Position numbers and translations under genes: made by a program. DNA of 53,071 nt from Xanthobacteraceae bacterium (GTDB lineage Bacteria; Pseudomonadota; Alphaproteobacteria; Rhizobiales; Xanthobacteraceae). Of the stretch, positions 19,913 to 29,058 are shown piece after piece. The notes below the pieces were generated by a model. That model saw only the letters and a program-made list of their open reading frames with translations. It was not told where the DNA came from and did not search any database. Within the stretch, counting starts at the first letter, position 1. Each line of letters starts with the position of its first letter. The stretch is from positions 1 to 53,071 of the forward strand of contig JAFAXD010000202.1 in assembly GCA_019241285.1 (NCBI GenBank), written 5' to 3'.

Positions 19913-20797
19913 ATGTTGTACGTCCAGGTGCTGGTGAACGGCCTCCTGCTGGGAGGCCTTTATGCGTGCATCGCGGCCGGCTTCTCGTTGGTCTGGGGTG
20001 TGCTCAACGTCATCAATATCCTGCACGGATCGTTCGTCGTTCTGGGCGCCTATCTGGCGTTCTTTGCCTATACGGCGCTCGGCATTCACCCCTATCTGTT
20101 TGCGCCGATCGCCGCGCTCGTGCTGTTCGGGCTCGGTTACGCGATCCAGTACACGGTGGTGAACCGGGTCATCGAGGCGCCGGTGCTGGTCACCATGACG
20201 GCAACCTTCGGGCTCGCGCTGCTGCTCGACAACATCATGCTGGTCGCATTCAAGGCCGATTTCCGCAAGATCAACCTGGTGCCCCCGCTCGGGGTCGTCG
20301 ACGTCGGGAAACTCGTTCCCGGGCTGAACGTCGTGGTCCCCGTCGATCGCCTGGCCAGCATGCTGTTCGCGCTGCTATTCGTGGCCCTGCTCTACTTGTT
20401 GCTACGGCGGACCGCGGTGGGCCGCGCCATCGTCGCGGTGCGTATGGATCGCTATGCCGCGACCCTGATGGGCGTTGATCCAACCGTGATCTTTGCGCTG
20501 ACGTTCGGCATCGGCGCAGCACTTGCCGGCGCTGCCGGCGCCCTGCTCAGCCCGATTTTTCCCATCTCGCCCCTCGCCGCCACGAGTTATCTGGGCAAGG
20601 CCTTCGTGACCTGCGTGCTGGGCGGGCTCGGCAGCGTATCCGGCGTTCTGGTCGGCGGATTGCTGCTCGGCGTACTCGAAAGCTTCGGCGCCATTTTCCT
20701 TGGGCCTGAGCACGCGCTTACCTTATCTTTCAGCGTGCTGATCATCTTTTTGCTGTTCCGGCCGAGCGGTCTCATGGGCAAACGGGGGTTCGTGTGA
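19913..20797 (+). CDS. livH: branched-chain amino acid ABC transporter permease (LivH-type)
   Basis: [45 protein letters not shown]. Confidence 0.92.
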   Translation: MLYVQVLVNGLLLGGLYACIAAGFSLVWGVLNVINILHGSFVVLGAYLAFFAYTALGIHPYLFAPIAALVLFGLGYAIQYTVVNRVIEAPVLVTMTATFGLALLLDNIMLVAFKADFRKINLVPPLGVVDVGKLVPGLNVVVPVDRLASMLFALLFVALLYLLLRRTAVGRAIVAVRMDRYAATLMGVDPTVIFALTFGIGAALAGAAGALLSPIFPISPLAATSYLGKAFVTCVLGGLGSVSGVLVGGLLLGVLESFGAIFLGPEHALTLSFSVLIIFLLFRPSGLMGKRGFV

Positions 20798-21774
20798 TGC
20801 GGCGCGCGCTGCTGCTCGGAGGCCTTGCGGTGCTTGCACTCGCGCTCGCCGCGCTTCCGTTCATGAGCGGCAATTATCTGGTGCGGCTCGCCACCATTGC
20901 CTTCATGTACGTGGTGCTTGCCTCGTCCTGGAACATCATCGGCGGACTTGCCGGATATCCGTCCTTTGCCAGCGCGGCGTTCTTTGGCCTTGGCGCCTAT
21001 GGAAGCGCGATCGTACGCGCTCACGCGGCTCTGCCGCTGGCGTGGTGCGCTGGCGCACTGACCGCGAGCCTCTTCGCATTGCTGATCGGGCCGGCGATCC
21101 TGCGGCTGCGCGGGCATTACTTTGCGGTCGCAAGCCTGGTGCTGGCGCCGGTGCTGCGCGAGCTCGTCAACGGCGCCACGGACCTGACGGGCGGCGGCAT
21201 GGGGCTCACCCTGCCCGGCTCCACCGCGCTAAGTGTCGATGCCACGGCGCGGCTCTATTACGCCGTGATGCTCGCCGCAGCGGTTGGGACGGTGTTGTTC
21301 ACGATATTGATCCTGAGCAGCAGGCTGGGCTGGGCGCTGCGCTGCATCGAACAGAACGAAGATGCCTCGACCGTGCTCGGCGTCAACACGCTCACCGCCA
21401 AGGTCGCCGCCTTCGTCGCGTCCGCGGCGCCGGCGGGCCTCGCGGGCGCAATCTACGCGACCTGGATCGGCTACATCGACCCGACCGACGTGTTCGACGA
21501 CCTGCTCTCTGTGAAGCCCATCGTGATGGCGTTCCTGGGCGGCGTCGGCACGATCGCCGGGCCGGTATTCGGCGCCGCAATCTTTGTCGCTTTGGAAGAG
21601 TTGGTCTGGCGCAACGTCCTCAACTTCCATGCCGGCATCCTCGGCATCATCATCGTCTGCCTGCTGGTGTTCATTCCCGGCGGACTCGGAAGCTTCCGTC
21701 ATGCCGCCGCACGGGTGCGTGCGCTCGCGTCGAAGCAAACAAACGGCACGGCGCGCGTGCGGAGCGCGGCATGA
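20794..21774 (+). CDS. livM: branched-chain amino acid ABC transporter permease (LivM-type)
   Basis: [34 protein letters not shown]...; 4-nt overlap with livH. Confidence 0.92.
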   Translation: MMRRALLLGGLAVLALALAALPFMSGNYLVRLATIAFMYVVLASSWNIIGGLAGYPSFASAAFFGLGAYGSAIVRAHAALPLAWCAGALTASLFALLIGPAILRLRGHYFAVASLVLAPVLRELVNGATDLTGGGMGLTLPGSTALSVDATARLYYAVMLAAAVGTVLFTILILSSRLGWALRCIEQNEDASTVLGVNTLTAKVAAFVASAAPAGLAGAIYATWIGYIDPTDVFDDLLSVKPIVMAFLGGVGTIAGPVFGAAIFVALEELVWRNVLNFHAGILGIIIVCLLVFIPGGLGSFRHAAARVRALASKQTNGTARVRSAA

Positions 21775-22543
21775 TGAAAGCGCCCGGCTCATCCGGTCCC
21801 CTGCTGGCGCTCTCGGACGTGAGCAAACGTTTCGGTGGGCTGCTTGCGCTCAACCGCGTGAGCTTCACGCTCGTGCCGGGTGAGATCGTCGGATTGATTG
21901 GACCGAACGGTGCCGGCAAAACGACATTGATCAATGTCGTGACGGGGTGCAGGCGCCAGATACAGGCGAGATCGCGTTCACAGGCCATCGCATCGATCGT
22001 CTACCGGCATTTCGCATCGCCCGGCTCGGCATCGGCCGCACCTTTCAGGTGGTGCAACCGTTTCCGCGCATGAGCGTGCTCGAGAACGTCGCTGCCGGCG
22101 CCTTGTTTGCCGGTCGCGCCCACTCGATCGCGGCGGCGCGTACCCGCGCCATGGAATGTCTAGAATTCACCGGGCTTGCCGCCACTGCCGACACGCCCGC
22201 GGCGCAACTCACGCTGCCTGATCGCAAGCGGCTGGAGCTTGCCAAGGGACTTGCCACCGATCCCAAGCTGTTGCTGCTCGATGAGGTCAACGCCGGCCTC
22301 AACGCAACCGAGATCGAGCGCGCCTTGACGTTGATCCGCGCCATCGCGGCCCAAGGCATCACGATCCTTCTGGTTGAGCACCTGATGAAGGTGGTCACCC
22401 GCGCTTGCGCCCGCGTCCTGGTGCTGCACCAGGGCGCACTGATTGCTGATGGATCACCGGCCGAAGTCATTCGCGATCCGCAGGTGGTTGACGCCTATCT
22501 GGGCGCCGACTTCCGCGCCGACACGACGGCTGAGCGGAGCTGA
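21771..22543 (+). pseudogene. livG: branched-chain amino acid ABC transporter ATP-binding protein (LivG-type), interrupted by a 1-nt frameshift
   Basis: N-terminal [24 protein letters not shown]...[16 protein letters not shown] in one frame, [16 protein letters not shown]...LLLLDEVNAGLN...ILLVEH in the next; junction in GGGG at 21944-21947. Confidence 0.88.
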
Positions 22544-22546
22544 GCC

Positions 22547-23281
22547 GTGGCAACCACGCTTCTCGAGGTCACAGGGTTGTGCGTCGGCTATGGCGACGTC
22601 CGCGTCCTGCATGAGGTCGGCCTCGTCGTCAAACGCGGTGAGATCGTGTGTCTCATCGGTTCCAACGGCGCCGGCAAGACGACGCTGCTGCGTGCGCTCT
22701 CGGGTGTGGTGCGGGCGAGCGCCGGCACCATCAGCTTCGCCGGCGAGTCGTTGATCGGGCTTGCGCCCCAGCAGATCGTGCGACGCGGCATTGCCCATGT
22801 GCCGGAAGGCCGGCGCCTGTTTGCCGGCATGAGCGTGCGCGAAAATTTGTTGATGGGCGCCTACCTGCGCCGCGGCGCGCGCACGGAGATTCGGCGCGAT
22901 CTCGATCTGGTGCTGACCACGTTTCCGCGCCTCGCCGAGCGGCTATCGCAGGACGCGGCGACCCTCTCCGGCGGTGAGCAGCAGATGTGCGCCATTGGCC
23001 GCGGGCTCATGGCGGGGCCGCAGTTATTGCTGATCGATGAGCTCTCGCTCGGACTCGCGCCCAAGCTCGTGGGCGAGCTTGGTCAGGCGCTGCTCGCAAT
23101 CAATCGCGCCGGGCTTTCCGTGCTGCTGGTCGAGCAGGACGTGGCCACGGCGTTACGGCTCGCCAACTATGGTTTCGTGCTCGACACCGGGCACATCGTC
23201 CTCGCCGATCCGACCGCCCTGCTGGCGAAGAACCCGATGGTCCAGGAGGCTTATCTCGGCCGCGCCGCGGTTAATGCCTGA
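22547..23281 (+). CDS. livF: branched-chain amino acid ABC transporter ATP-binding protein (LivF-type)
   Basis: Walker [26 protein letters not shown] signature. Confidence 0.93.
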   Translation: MATTLLEVTGLCVGYGDVRVLHEVGLVVKRGEIVCLIGSNGAGKTTLLRALSGVVRASAGTISFAGESLIGLAPQQIVRRGIAHVPEGRRLFAGMSVRENLLMGAYLRRGARTEIRRDLDLVLTTFPRLAERLSQDAATLSGGEQQMCAIGRGLMAGPQLLLIDELSLGLAPKLVGELGQALLAINRAGLSVLLVEQDVATALRLANYGFVLDTGHIVLADPTALLAKNPMVQEAYLGRAAVNA

Positions 23282-23293
23282 ACAAACTCTGGA

Positions 23294-23346
23294 CCTCGTC
23301 CTGAGGAGCCTTGACCTAAAGGGTCAAGGCGTCTCGAAGGACGGCC
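23294..23346 (+). repeat. REP-like unit C
   Basis: CCTCGTCCTGAGGAGCCTTGACCTAAAGGGTCAAGGCGTCTCGAAGGACGGCC. Confidence 0.9.
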
Positions 23347-23367
23347 ACACGCGAGATCGGAGTTCTT

Positions 23368-23420
23368 GGCCATCCTTCGAGACGCACGCGGGCAGAGCCC
23401 GCGTGCTCCTCAGGATGAGG
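23368..23420 (-). repeat. REP-like unit D
   Basis: GGCCATCCTTCGAGACGCACGCGGGCAGAGCCCGCGTGCTCCTCAGGATGAGG. Confidence 0.9.
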
Positions 23421-23455
23421 GCTGCGGTTCGTTGCGGCGCTTCAACAATTTCAGC

Positions 23456-23509
23456 CCTCATCCTGAGGAGCCTGGCCCCGCCAGGGGCCAGGCGTCTCGA
23501 AGGATGGCC
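23456..23509 (+). repeat. REP-like unit E
   Basis: CCTCATCCTGAGGAGCCTGGCCCCGCCAGGGGCCAGGCGTCTCGAAGGATGGCC; a partial remnant CAGGATGAGG follows at ~23546. Confidence 0.9.
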
Positions 23510-23576
23510 GCGAGCAACCAGCCGCCGCAAATATTCACATCCCACCAGGATGAGGGCTTAGTTTGTTGCTCGCCTA

Positions 23577-24545
23577 TCAGTTAGTAGCCGCCGCTTTGAG
23601 AATTGCGTCGGTGTCGGTGAGCCAGACCTGGTCGTTGGTTTTCAATCGCCCGAGCAGGCGGCGCATGGCGGCGGCGCCATCGGGCGTGCCGATCACGAAC
23701 GGATGCAAACCGACCACGACCGTCGTGGCTTGCGCTTTCGGATCGGCGCGGGCTTCTTGCGCCAGTTCGCCGACATAGTCGGACCACAAGGTTTCGATCT
23801 CGCTCGGCGACTTCAGGCGCGCCAGAAACTGGCCCATGTCAACCGTCACCGTGGGGTATGGCAAATTGATGAGCGCTCCGTCCGGCGTCTTCAGTCGCGA
23901 GATGAAATCGGAATCCATCTGGTCGATCGTGTAGGTGATCCCTTCGGCCGCGACCGCCTGCATGGTGTCCGCGTTGGAATAGACGCTTGGGCTCGACCAA
24001 CCGGTCGGTCGCACGCCGGTGGTGCTGGCAATGAGGTCAAGGGTGCGGCGGACATAAGCCTTCTGCTGCGCAAGCCCGCGGCCGAGCGGCAGGATGTCGT
24101 TTGAATTGTTGATGCCATGAGCGATGATCGGCGCGGTGGGCTGATCCGCGCGGAACTCCTTCCACACCGCGGGATGTGCCGGCACGAAAGCCGCGTTCAG
24201 CACAATGCTGAGTGGCACGTTCAGTTCCTTGAACAGACGGGCGGTGCGCACATTGCCGAGCGTGATTGCATAATCGCGGAATGCCTCGTTCACCAGGTCC
24301 GGATTGCGGCTCGCAAGATCGGGGCGCAGGACCGGGCCCTGGCCGAACCCGAACTCCTCGACGAACAACACGAAGCTGACAGCAACTTTTTTGCCGCCCG
24401 GCCAGGCAGCGACCGGAATCGCCTCGCGTGGAAACTTGGTGATCGAATCGGTCCCGTCTTGGGCCCTGGCCGGACCGCTGACATGAGCGGCCATCAGGAA
24501 TGCCATGGCGGCGATGAGACCGGCTGCACAAACCCGACGTTGCAT
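23577..24545 (-). CDS. secreted polysaccharide deacetylase-family protein
   Basis: Signal peptide; KKVAVSFVLFVEEF...FKELNVPLSIVLNAAFVPAHPAVW...IIAHGINNSNDI... WSSPSVYSNADTMQAVAAEGITYTIDQMDSD, NodB/PuuE-like layout. Confidence 0.75.
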   Translation of the reverse strand: MQRRVCAAGLIAAMAFLMAAHVSGPARAQDGTDSITKFPREAIPVAAWPGGKKVAVSFVLFVEEFGFGQGPVLRPDLASRNPDLVNEAFRDYAITLGNVRTARLFKELNVPLSIVLNAAFVPAHPAVWKEFRADQPTAPIIAHGINNSNDILPLGRGLAQQKAYVRRTLDLIASTTGVRPTGWSSPSVYSNADTMQAVAAEGITYTIDQMDSDFISRLKTPDGALINLPYPTVTVDMGQFLARLKSPSEIETLWSDYVGELAQEARADPKAQATTVVVGLHPFVIGTPDGAAAMRRLLGRLKTNDQVWLTDTDAILKAAATN

Positions 24546-24744
24546 GGTCGTTCTCCCCCTATTGGCGTGCTTTTGAGGTCAATTTCGCCGGTTGGTCAAG
24601 CTGATTGAGGGTTGCCGGGCAGCCCCCTCGATGGTCGTTTTGCTGAAATAAAGCGGCGTTTTTCAAGCGCGCCGCTATCGCAACCAAGCACCAGGTCGGA
24701 TATGGTGCGGCCCATTGTTGGGCAAGCACGGGAAAGGGTGTTCC

Positions 24745-25047
24745 ATGCGAGGCATTCGGATTGTCGTTGCCGCAGCTGCACTAATGGTTACGCCGGCTCT
24801 TGCGGCGGACGAAGTCCTGCAGTTGTCGACCATGACCTGCAAGCAGTTCGTCGACGCGCCCAAGGATTCGGTCGGGGTAATTCTGACATGGATGATGGGA
24901 TATCTGCAGGATTCCGACGAACCGGCCGAGATCAACTTCACCAAGATGGAAGATGTCGGCAAGAAGCTCAAAACCTATTGCGACACGAATCCGAGCCACG
25001 CCTTGATGACGGCGCTCGACAAGGTCACTGACGAGGACAGCAAATAA
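24745..25047 (+). CDS. HdeA/HdeB-family periplasmic protein
   Basis: Signal peptide; STMTCKQFVDAPKDSVGVILTWMMGYLQD...LKTYCDTNPSHALMTAL with the two conserved Cys. Confidence 0.85.
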   Translation: MRGIRIVVAAAALMVTPALAADEVLQLSTMTCKQFVDAPKDSVGVILTWMMGYLQDSDEPAEINFTKMEDVGKKLKTYCDTNPSHALMTALDKVTDEDSK

Positions 25048-25269
25048 CTAACACCACGACGTCCGTCTGTGAGACTAACCGGCAGCGCGCTTGTCAGCGA
25101 AATGGTGACCCCGGCAATGCAATCTAAAACTTCCGTCACCCTAACGGCGGCTGCCGCCGCGACGTCGGCGGCGGCAGCAGCTGCTCACAAATAAATGCTC
25201 TGGAAGTGCAGTGTCGTCGGTGCGCTTGCGCACGGTCATTGGACACCTGCACACCAAGACGGGATCGGA

Positions 25270-25536
25270 TTAGTGCGTCCCGCTCTTGGGATAGACCGGA
25301 ATAAAGTTACCGCCGACGCCGTCCTTGGTCACCGTGTTGTTCTTCGACGTGCCGCTGACCTTGGGGTAGCTCGGAGCCGTGTTCGGACCCACGCCGTCGT
25401 TGGTCATCTTGTGATTCTTGGAGGCCTCGACCTTGGGATATTGCGGGATCACATTACCGCCGACATAGGCCCAGGCACCAGTCGTTGCGACCAAAAACGC
25501 GGCCGCGGAAGCAACCATCAGAACTTTGTTGCGCAT
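25270..25536 (-). CDS. small secreted protein with three VGxNxxPxYPK repeats
   Basis: Signal peptide MRNKVLMVASAAAFLVATTGAWA then VGGNVIPQYPK / VGPNTAPSYPK / VGGNFIPVYPK. Confidence 0.7.
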   Translation of the reverse strand: MRNKVLMVASAAAFLVATTGAWAYVGGNVIPQYPKVEASKNHKMTNDGVGPNTAPSYPKVSGTSKNNTVTKDGVGGNFIPVYPKSGTH

Positions 25537-25722
25537 TAGCATTCCTCTATTTTCGTTTTCATTCGTCGTCCCCGCGCGAAGGTTACAGCGCCGTAATACT
25601 TGCGGCAATAAAACGGCACGCATAGGTGCCCACGTGCTTACACATGTTGGTTGCGGATATGCGTGCGTATTGCCAGCGCAGCGCGCTCGCTCAAATCAAC
25701 GGCAAGGTGCCTGAAGTTTGGG

Positions 25723-26892
25723 CTACTTCAGCGTCCAATACGCTTTTGGATCGCCGGCCAATCTGCGAATCGCGCTGATTGGATGGAAGAAGGCGACATC
25801 GACGTTGCGCCGGCGCTCCACATCTTCGAGGCACATCGCCGAGAAGAAGATGCCGACAGGCCGATAGGCGCCGCGAATGAAACCAAAGACCGGCGATGCC
25901 GACATACCCTGACACGGAAGCTCGCTCTCCATATCCGGATAGGCACGTGCCTCGCCGGGCGGCAGCATCATCATGTAGGCGTTGTCCATGCGGTTGCGCA
26001 CGCGCGTAATGAAGCGCTCGAAATCGTGCGCGCTCATGCCCCGCCGGTTGCTCTGGGAGACCTCGGACAGCGCGCCGCGCACGAACTCGGGCGTCATCTT
26101 GACGGCGATTCCCGGATAGACCTTGGCACCGTCCATATCGCTGAACACGTCCGGATCACGGCCGACGATGCAGACGAGATTGCCCTCAATATCGGCGTCC
26201 GACACGGATGGATCGTCGTAGATGATCTGCTCGGGAGCCTGGGAGGCAAGATGCTCGCCGACAACCGCGACGCTGATATCCAGGCCGTCCTTGCGCAGGC
26301 TTTTCGCGCTGTCGGGAAAGAGCTCCGCCAGGTGCTCGGTCGTGACGATCAGGTCCGGCGCGTTCCAAAAGAAGCAGTTGCCGTAGTTTGCCCCGAGAAA
26401 TCCGTCGCTGCGGAACTGTGCGTCGCGGTCCTTGTCGAGCGAGGCGATCAGCCGCGACGTGTGCCTGTGGACGGCACCCGGGGTGGGTGCCGGCAGCCCC
26501 ATCTGCACCGGGTAGCGCCGGCGCAACTCGTTGACGTTGTATTTGGTTTCGTCGAGGTGCGCGGCCAGGATGGGAAGCTCGATAGCGCGGAACAGCGCGG
26601 ACTGCGGACATTCGCCCTCCCAGGCCATCGCTTCCCGCACCGAGTCCTGAGCGAGGGCGGCCCGGCTGATCGTGATTGCCTCGTCGATGAAATCTTCCTT
26701 GGCCCGGCGAAAGAGCTCGGACGGATCGGCGAGAGGCGCAGCGCCGGGGACCGGGACTTGCGCGCGCGGAGTCCCGAGCGCGCCGGCGGCGGCTGCCGGC
26801 GTTGTCTCTGCAAGCGCGGCACGAGCCAACAGTGAGGCGCCGGCCGCCGCAGCAGGAAAACCGAGGAGGAGATTACGGCGGACGTGATCCAT
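25723..26892 (-). CDS. Tat/Sec-exported protein with degenerate trypsin-like serine protease features
   Basis: N-terminus MDHVRRNLLLGFPAAAAGASLLARAALA; NCFFWNAPDLIVTTEHLAE (His-like), GLDISVAVVGE (Asp-like), PCQGMSASPVFGF (Ser-like) in order. Confidence 0.5.
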   Translation of the reverse strand: MDHVRRNLLLGFPAAAAGASLLARAALAETTPAAAAGALGTPRAQVPVPGAAPLADPSELFRRAKEDFIDEAITISRAALAQDSVREAMAWEGECPQSALFRAIELPILAAHLDETKYNVNELRRRYPVQMGLPAPTPGAVHRHTSRLIASLDKDRDAQFRSDGFLGANYGNCFFWNAPDLIVTTEHLAELFPDSAKSLRKDGLDISVAVVGEHLASQAPEQIIYDDPSVSDADIEGNLVCIVGRDPDVFSDMDGAKVYPGIAVKMTPEFVRGALSEVSQSNRRGMSAHDFERFITRVRNRMDNAYMMMLPPGEARAYPDMESELPCQGMSASPVFGFIRGAYRPVGIFFSAMCLEDVERRRNVDVAFFHPISAIRRLAGDPKAYWTLK

Positions 26893-27138
26893 GCGATGCT
26901 ACGCGAAGTTCCTCTAGCAACTTTTTCGGATAGTCGCCCCGGCGAATGGGAGTACATGAACAGTCGTAAATGAAAAGACCCCGCAGACACAGGGTGCGTC
27001 CGCGTCATTTGCATGCGCAAGTCAGCCATGTGCTGATCGCAGATCAACAACTCGAAAATTGGGGCTGTCAAGAAGCGGGACGCATGTCGGCGCCCGCGCG
27101 AACTGTTCACGCGGCGATCACGTTTTCGCGAGCTGCAT

Positions 27139-28626
27139 TTAGTTAGGTCCGCCGTTCGGAGGATCCGCCGGAGTCCAGGCCTGGATCTGCCGTTCGTCCT
27201 GCGGCGTGAGTGCGACTTGCTCAAGTGGCAGAGCAATAAAGCGGATCGCCGAACCAGCCCTGACGCGCATCAGCACCGTTTGCTTACCGGCGCGTCTCAA
27301 CGCTTGGAGTTGTTGGCGCACCTGGCCGGGGTTCGCAACGGCGGTCCGCCCGACACTCAGGACGACGTCGCCTGCTTTCACCCCCCGCGCGGCGGCGAGC
27401 TTTTCCGGGGTCACAGACGTGATGAGCGCCCCATGGTCCGCCGGCGCCAATGCGAGCACGATGCGTGGTTCAAGCGCCGCTGTCTCGACCGGCGATGTAT
27501 TCACGACGGCCTCGATAGCGTCAGGCTTGGCGGCGACAGTGAGGGCTACAAGTTTGCTGTTGCCATCGCGCAGGATACGGAGCTTTGCCTGATGGCCTGG
27601 CGAAATCATTCCGATCCGGCGCCCAAAGTCCGGACGGTCCTTGATCGGGGCGCCATCGACATCGGCGATAATGTCGCCGGCCCGAATCCCCGCTTGCGCA
27701 GCAGGGCTGTCAGGAACGGGCGCATCCACGACCACGCCTTCGGCCTTGCTTAGACCAAATCCGCTGGCGAGCTCCGGCGTCATCGTCTGCAGATGTACAC
27801 CAACCCAGCCGCGCAGAACGCGTCCCTGCTCCTTCAACCCGCTCACGACAAACTTTGCGGTCGCGGCGGGCACATCGAACGCCACCCCGACGGAGCCGCC
27901 GCAGGGCGAGTAGATGGCCGAGTTGATCCCAACCACCTGCCCCTTCATGTTGAAGGCCGGTCCGCCGGAACTGCCGCGATTTATCGGCGCGTCGATTTGC
28001 AGATAATCATCATAAGGACCAACCCCGATGTTGCGCCCGTGTCCGGATACGATCCCCGCCGTGACCGTATTATCAAAGCCGAATTGACTGCCAATTGTCA
28101 GGACCCAGTCGCCGACGCTGGGAGGGTGATCAGCAAATGTCGCGTAGCTGAACCTCCGGTTCGTGTCGACCTTGATCAGGGCGAGATCTGTCTTTGGATC
28201 TTTCCCGGCGACATGGGCCGAGTAGATATGACCGTCCGTCGTCTTCACCTGGATCGACATCGCTCCCTCAACAACATGGTTGTTGGTGAGGGCGTACCCG
28301 TCTGGCGAAACGAAAAATCCAGAGCCTCCGGCTTCGATAATGTTGCCGGCGCCGGATGTTTGTTCGTCGAGACGCGTGAAATCGTTATGAGCCACGCCTC
28401 CGGACGGGGCGGGTGCTTCGACTTTGCTGACCCGCACGGCGATGACGTCGGGTTCGACGCGCGCGACGAGCGTCGCGAAGCTCATCGCGCGGGCTGCTGG
28501 CGGACCGGAGGGGAGCGAGGCAGCGGACGTGACGTGAGCGCCGGCACCGAGCCCCAGCACGGTAGCAACTAAGGGGAGAACTCGATTGACGGTTCGGCTT
28601 CGGGGCAACCTGCCGTTCCGGCTCAT
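27139..28626 (-). CDS. Do/HtrA-family periplasmic serine protease with two PDZ domains
   Basis: ALTNNHVVEGA, DLALIKVDT, NRGSSGGPAFN triad motifs; start trimmed to MSRNGRLPRSR. Confidence 0.93.
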   Translation of the reverse strand: MSRNGRLPRSRTVNRVLPLVATVLGLGAGAHVTSAASLPSGPPAARAMSFATLVARVEPDVIAVRVSKVEAPAPSGGVAHNDFTRLDEQTSGAGNIIEAGGSGFFVSPDGYALTNNHVVEGAMSIQVKTTDGHIYSAHVAGKDPKTDLALIKVDTNRRFSYATFADHPPSVGDWVLTIGSQFGFDNTVTAGIVSGHGRNIGVGPYDDYLQIDAPINRGSSGGPAFNMKGQVVGINSAIYSPCGGSVGVAFDVPAATAKFVVSGLKEQGRVLRGWVGVHLQTMTPELASGFGLSKAEGVVVDAPVPDSPAAQAGIRAGDIIADVDGAPIKDRPDFGRRIGMISPGHQAKLRILRDGNSKLVALTVAAKPDAIEAVVNTSPVETAALEPRIVLALAPADHGALITSVTPEKLAAARGVKAGDVVLSVGRTAVANPGQVRQQLQALRRAGKQTVLMRVRAGSAIRFIALPLEQVALTPQDERQIQAWTPADPPNGGPN

Positions 28627-28763
28627 TCCGGCATTTCCTCCATCGAAACGGTACTTTGGTGGCACCTTCGGATGATAACGAAACCGTAACACTGGGTTTC
28701 CATTCCCGAAAATTACGTTTTGGTAAGGGTTCGGCAGAGCCACCTAGGCGCAACGGGACTCCA

Positions 28764-28990
28764 CTAGGCGGTCATGAAGACTTCGTTTGGAACCTGCGAG
28801 CGCAGCGGATGCAACAGCGCGAGCTCCTGCTCGTTCGGCAGTCCGCGCGGAGCCAAATCGCGCCTTCGAAGTAGCGGACCATGCGTTTGTGTTGATTATA
28901 GAAGAGCTCCCGATTGATCACTTGAAAGTTGAATGCGAAGTTGAACGGTCGCCGCACCCGTGCATCGCGAAATTCGCCGGGCAACAGCGC
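28764..28990 (-). pseudogene. C-terminal remnant of a family-5 (YejA-like oligopeptide) extracellular solute-binding protein, frameshifted
   Basis: EFRDARVRRPFNFAFNFQVINRELFYNQHKRMVRYFEG in one frame then DLAPRGLPNEQELALLHPLRSQVPNEVFMTA* in the next; matches recalled family pattern RVREALNYAFDFEWxNKNLFYGxYKRxxSYFENSxLAxxGLPSxEELALLEPxRxxxPxEVF. Confidence 0.7.
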
Positions 28991-29058
28991 TCCCGAACCC
29001 GGCGATGATCTCCCTGCGCGAGACTCTCATCGGGCTTCTCCGAGGAGCGCCCCGGACC

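Noticed and set aside
23366-23584. ORFs translating REP sequences (e.g. 23324-23545, 23366-23584, 49366-49647, 50776-51021, 50850-51086)
   Set aside because: They contain recurrent PSFETHA/LLRMRA/EEPGPA strings that are simply translations of the REP arms in different frames; no independent protein evidence.
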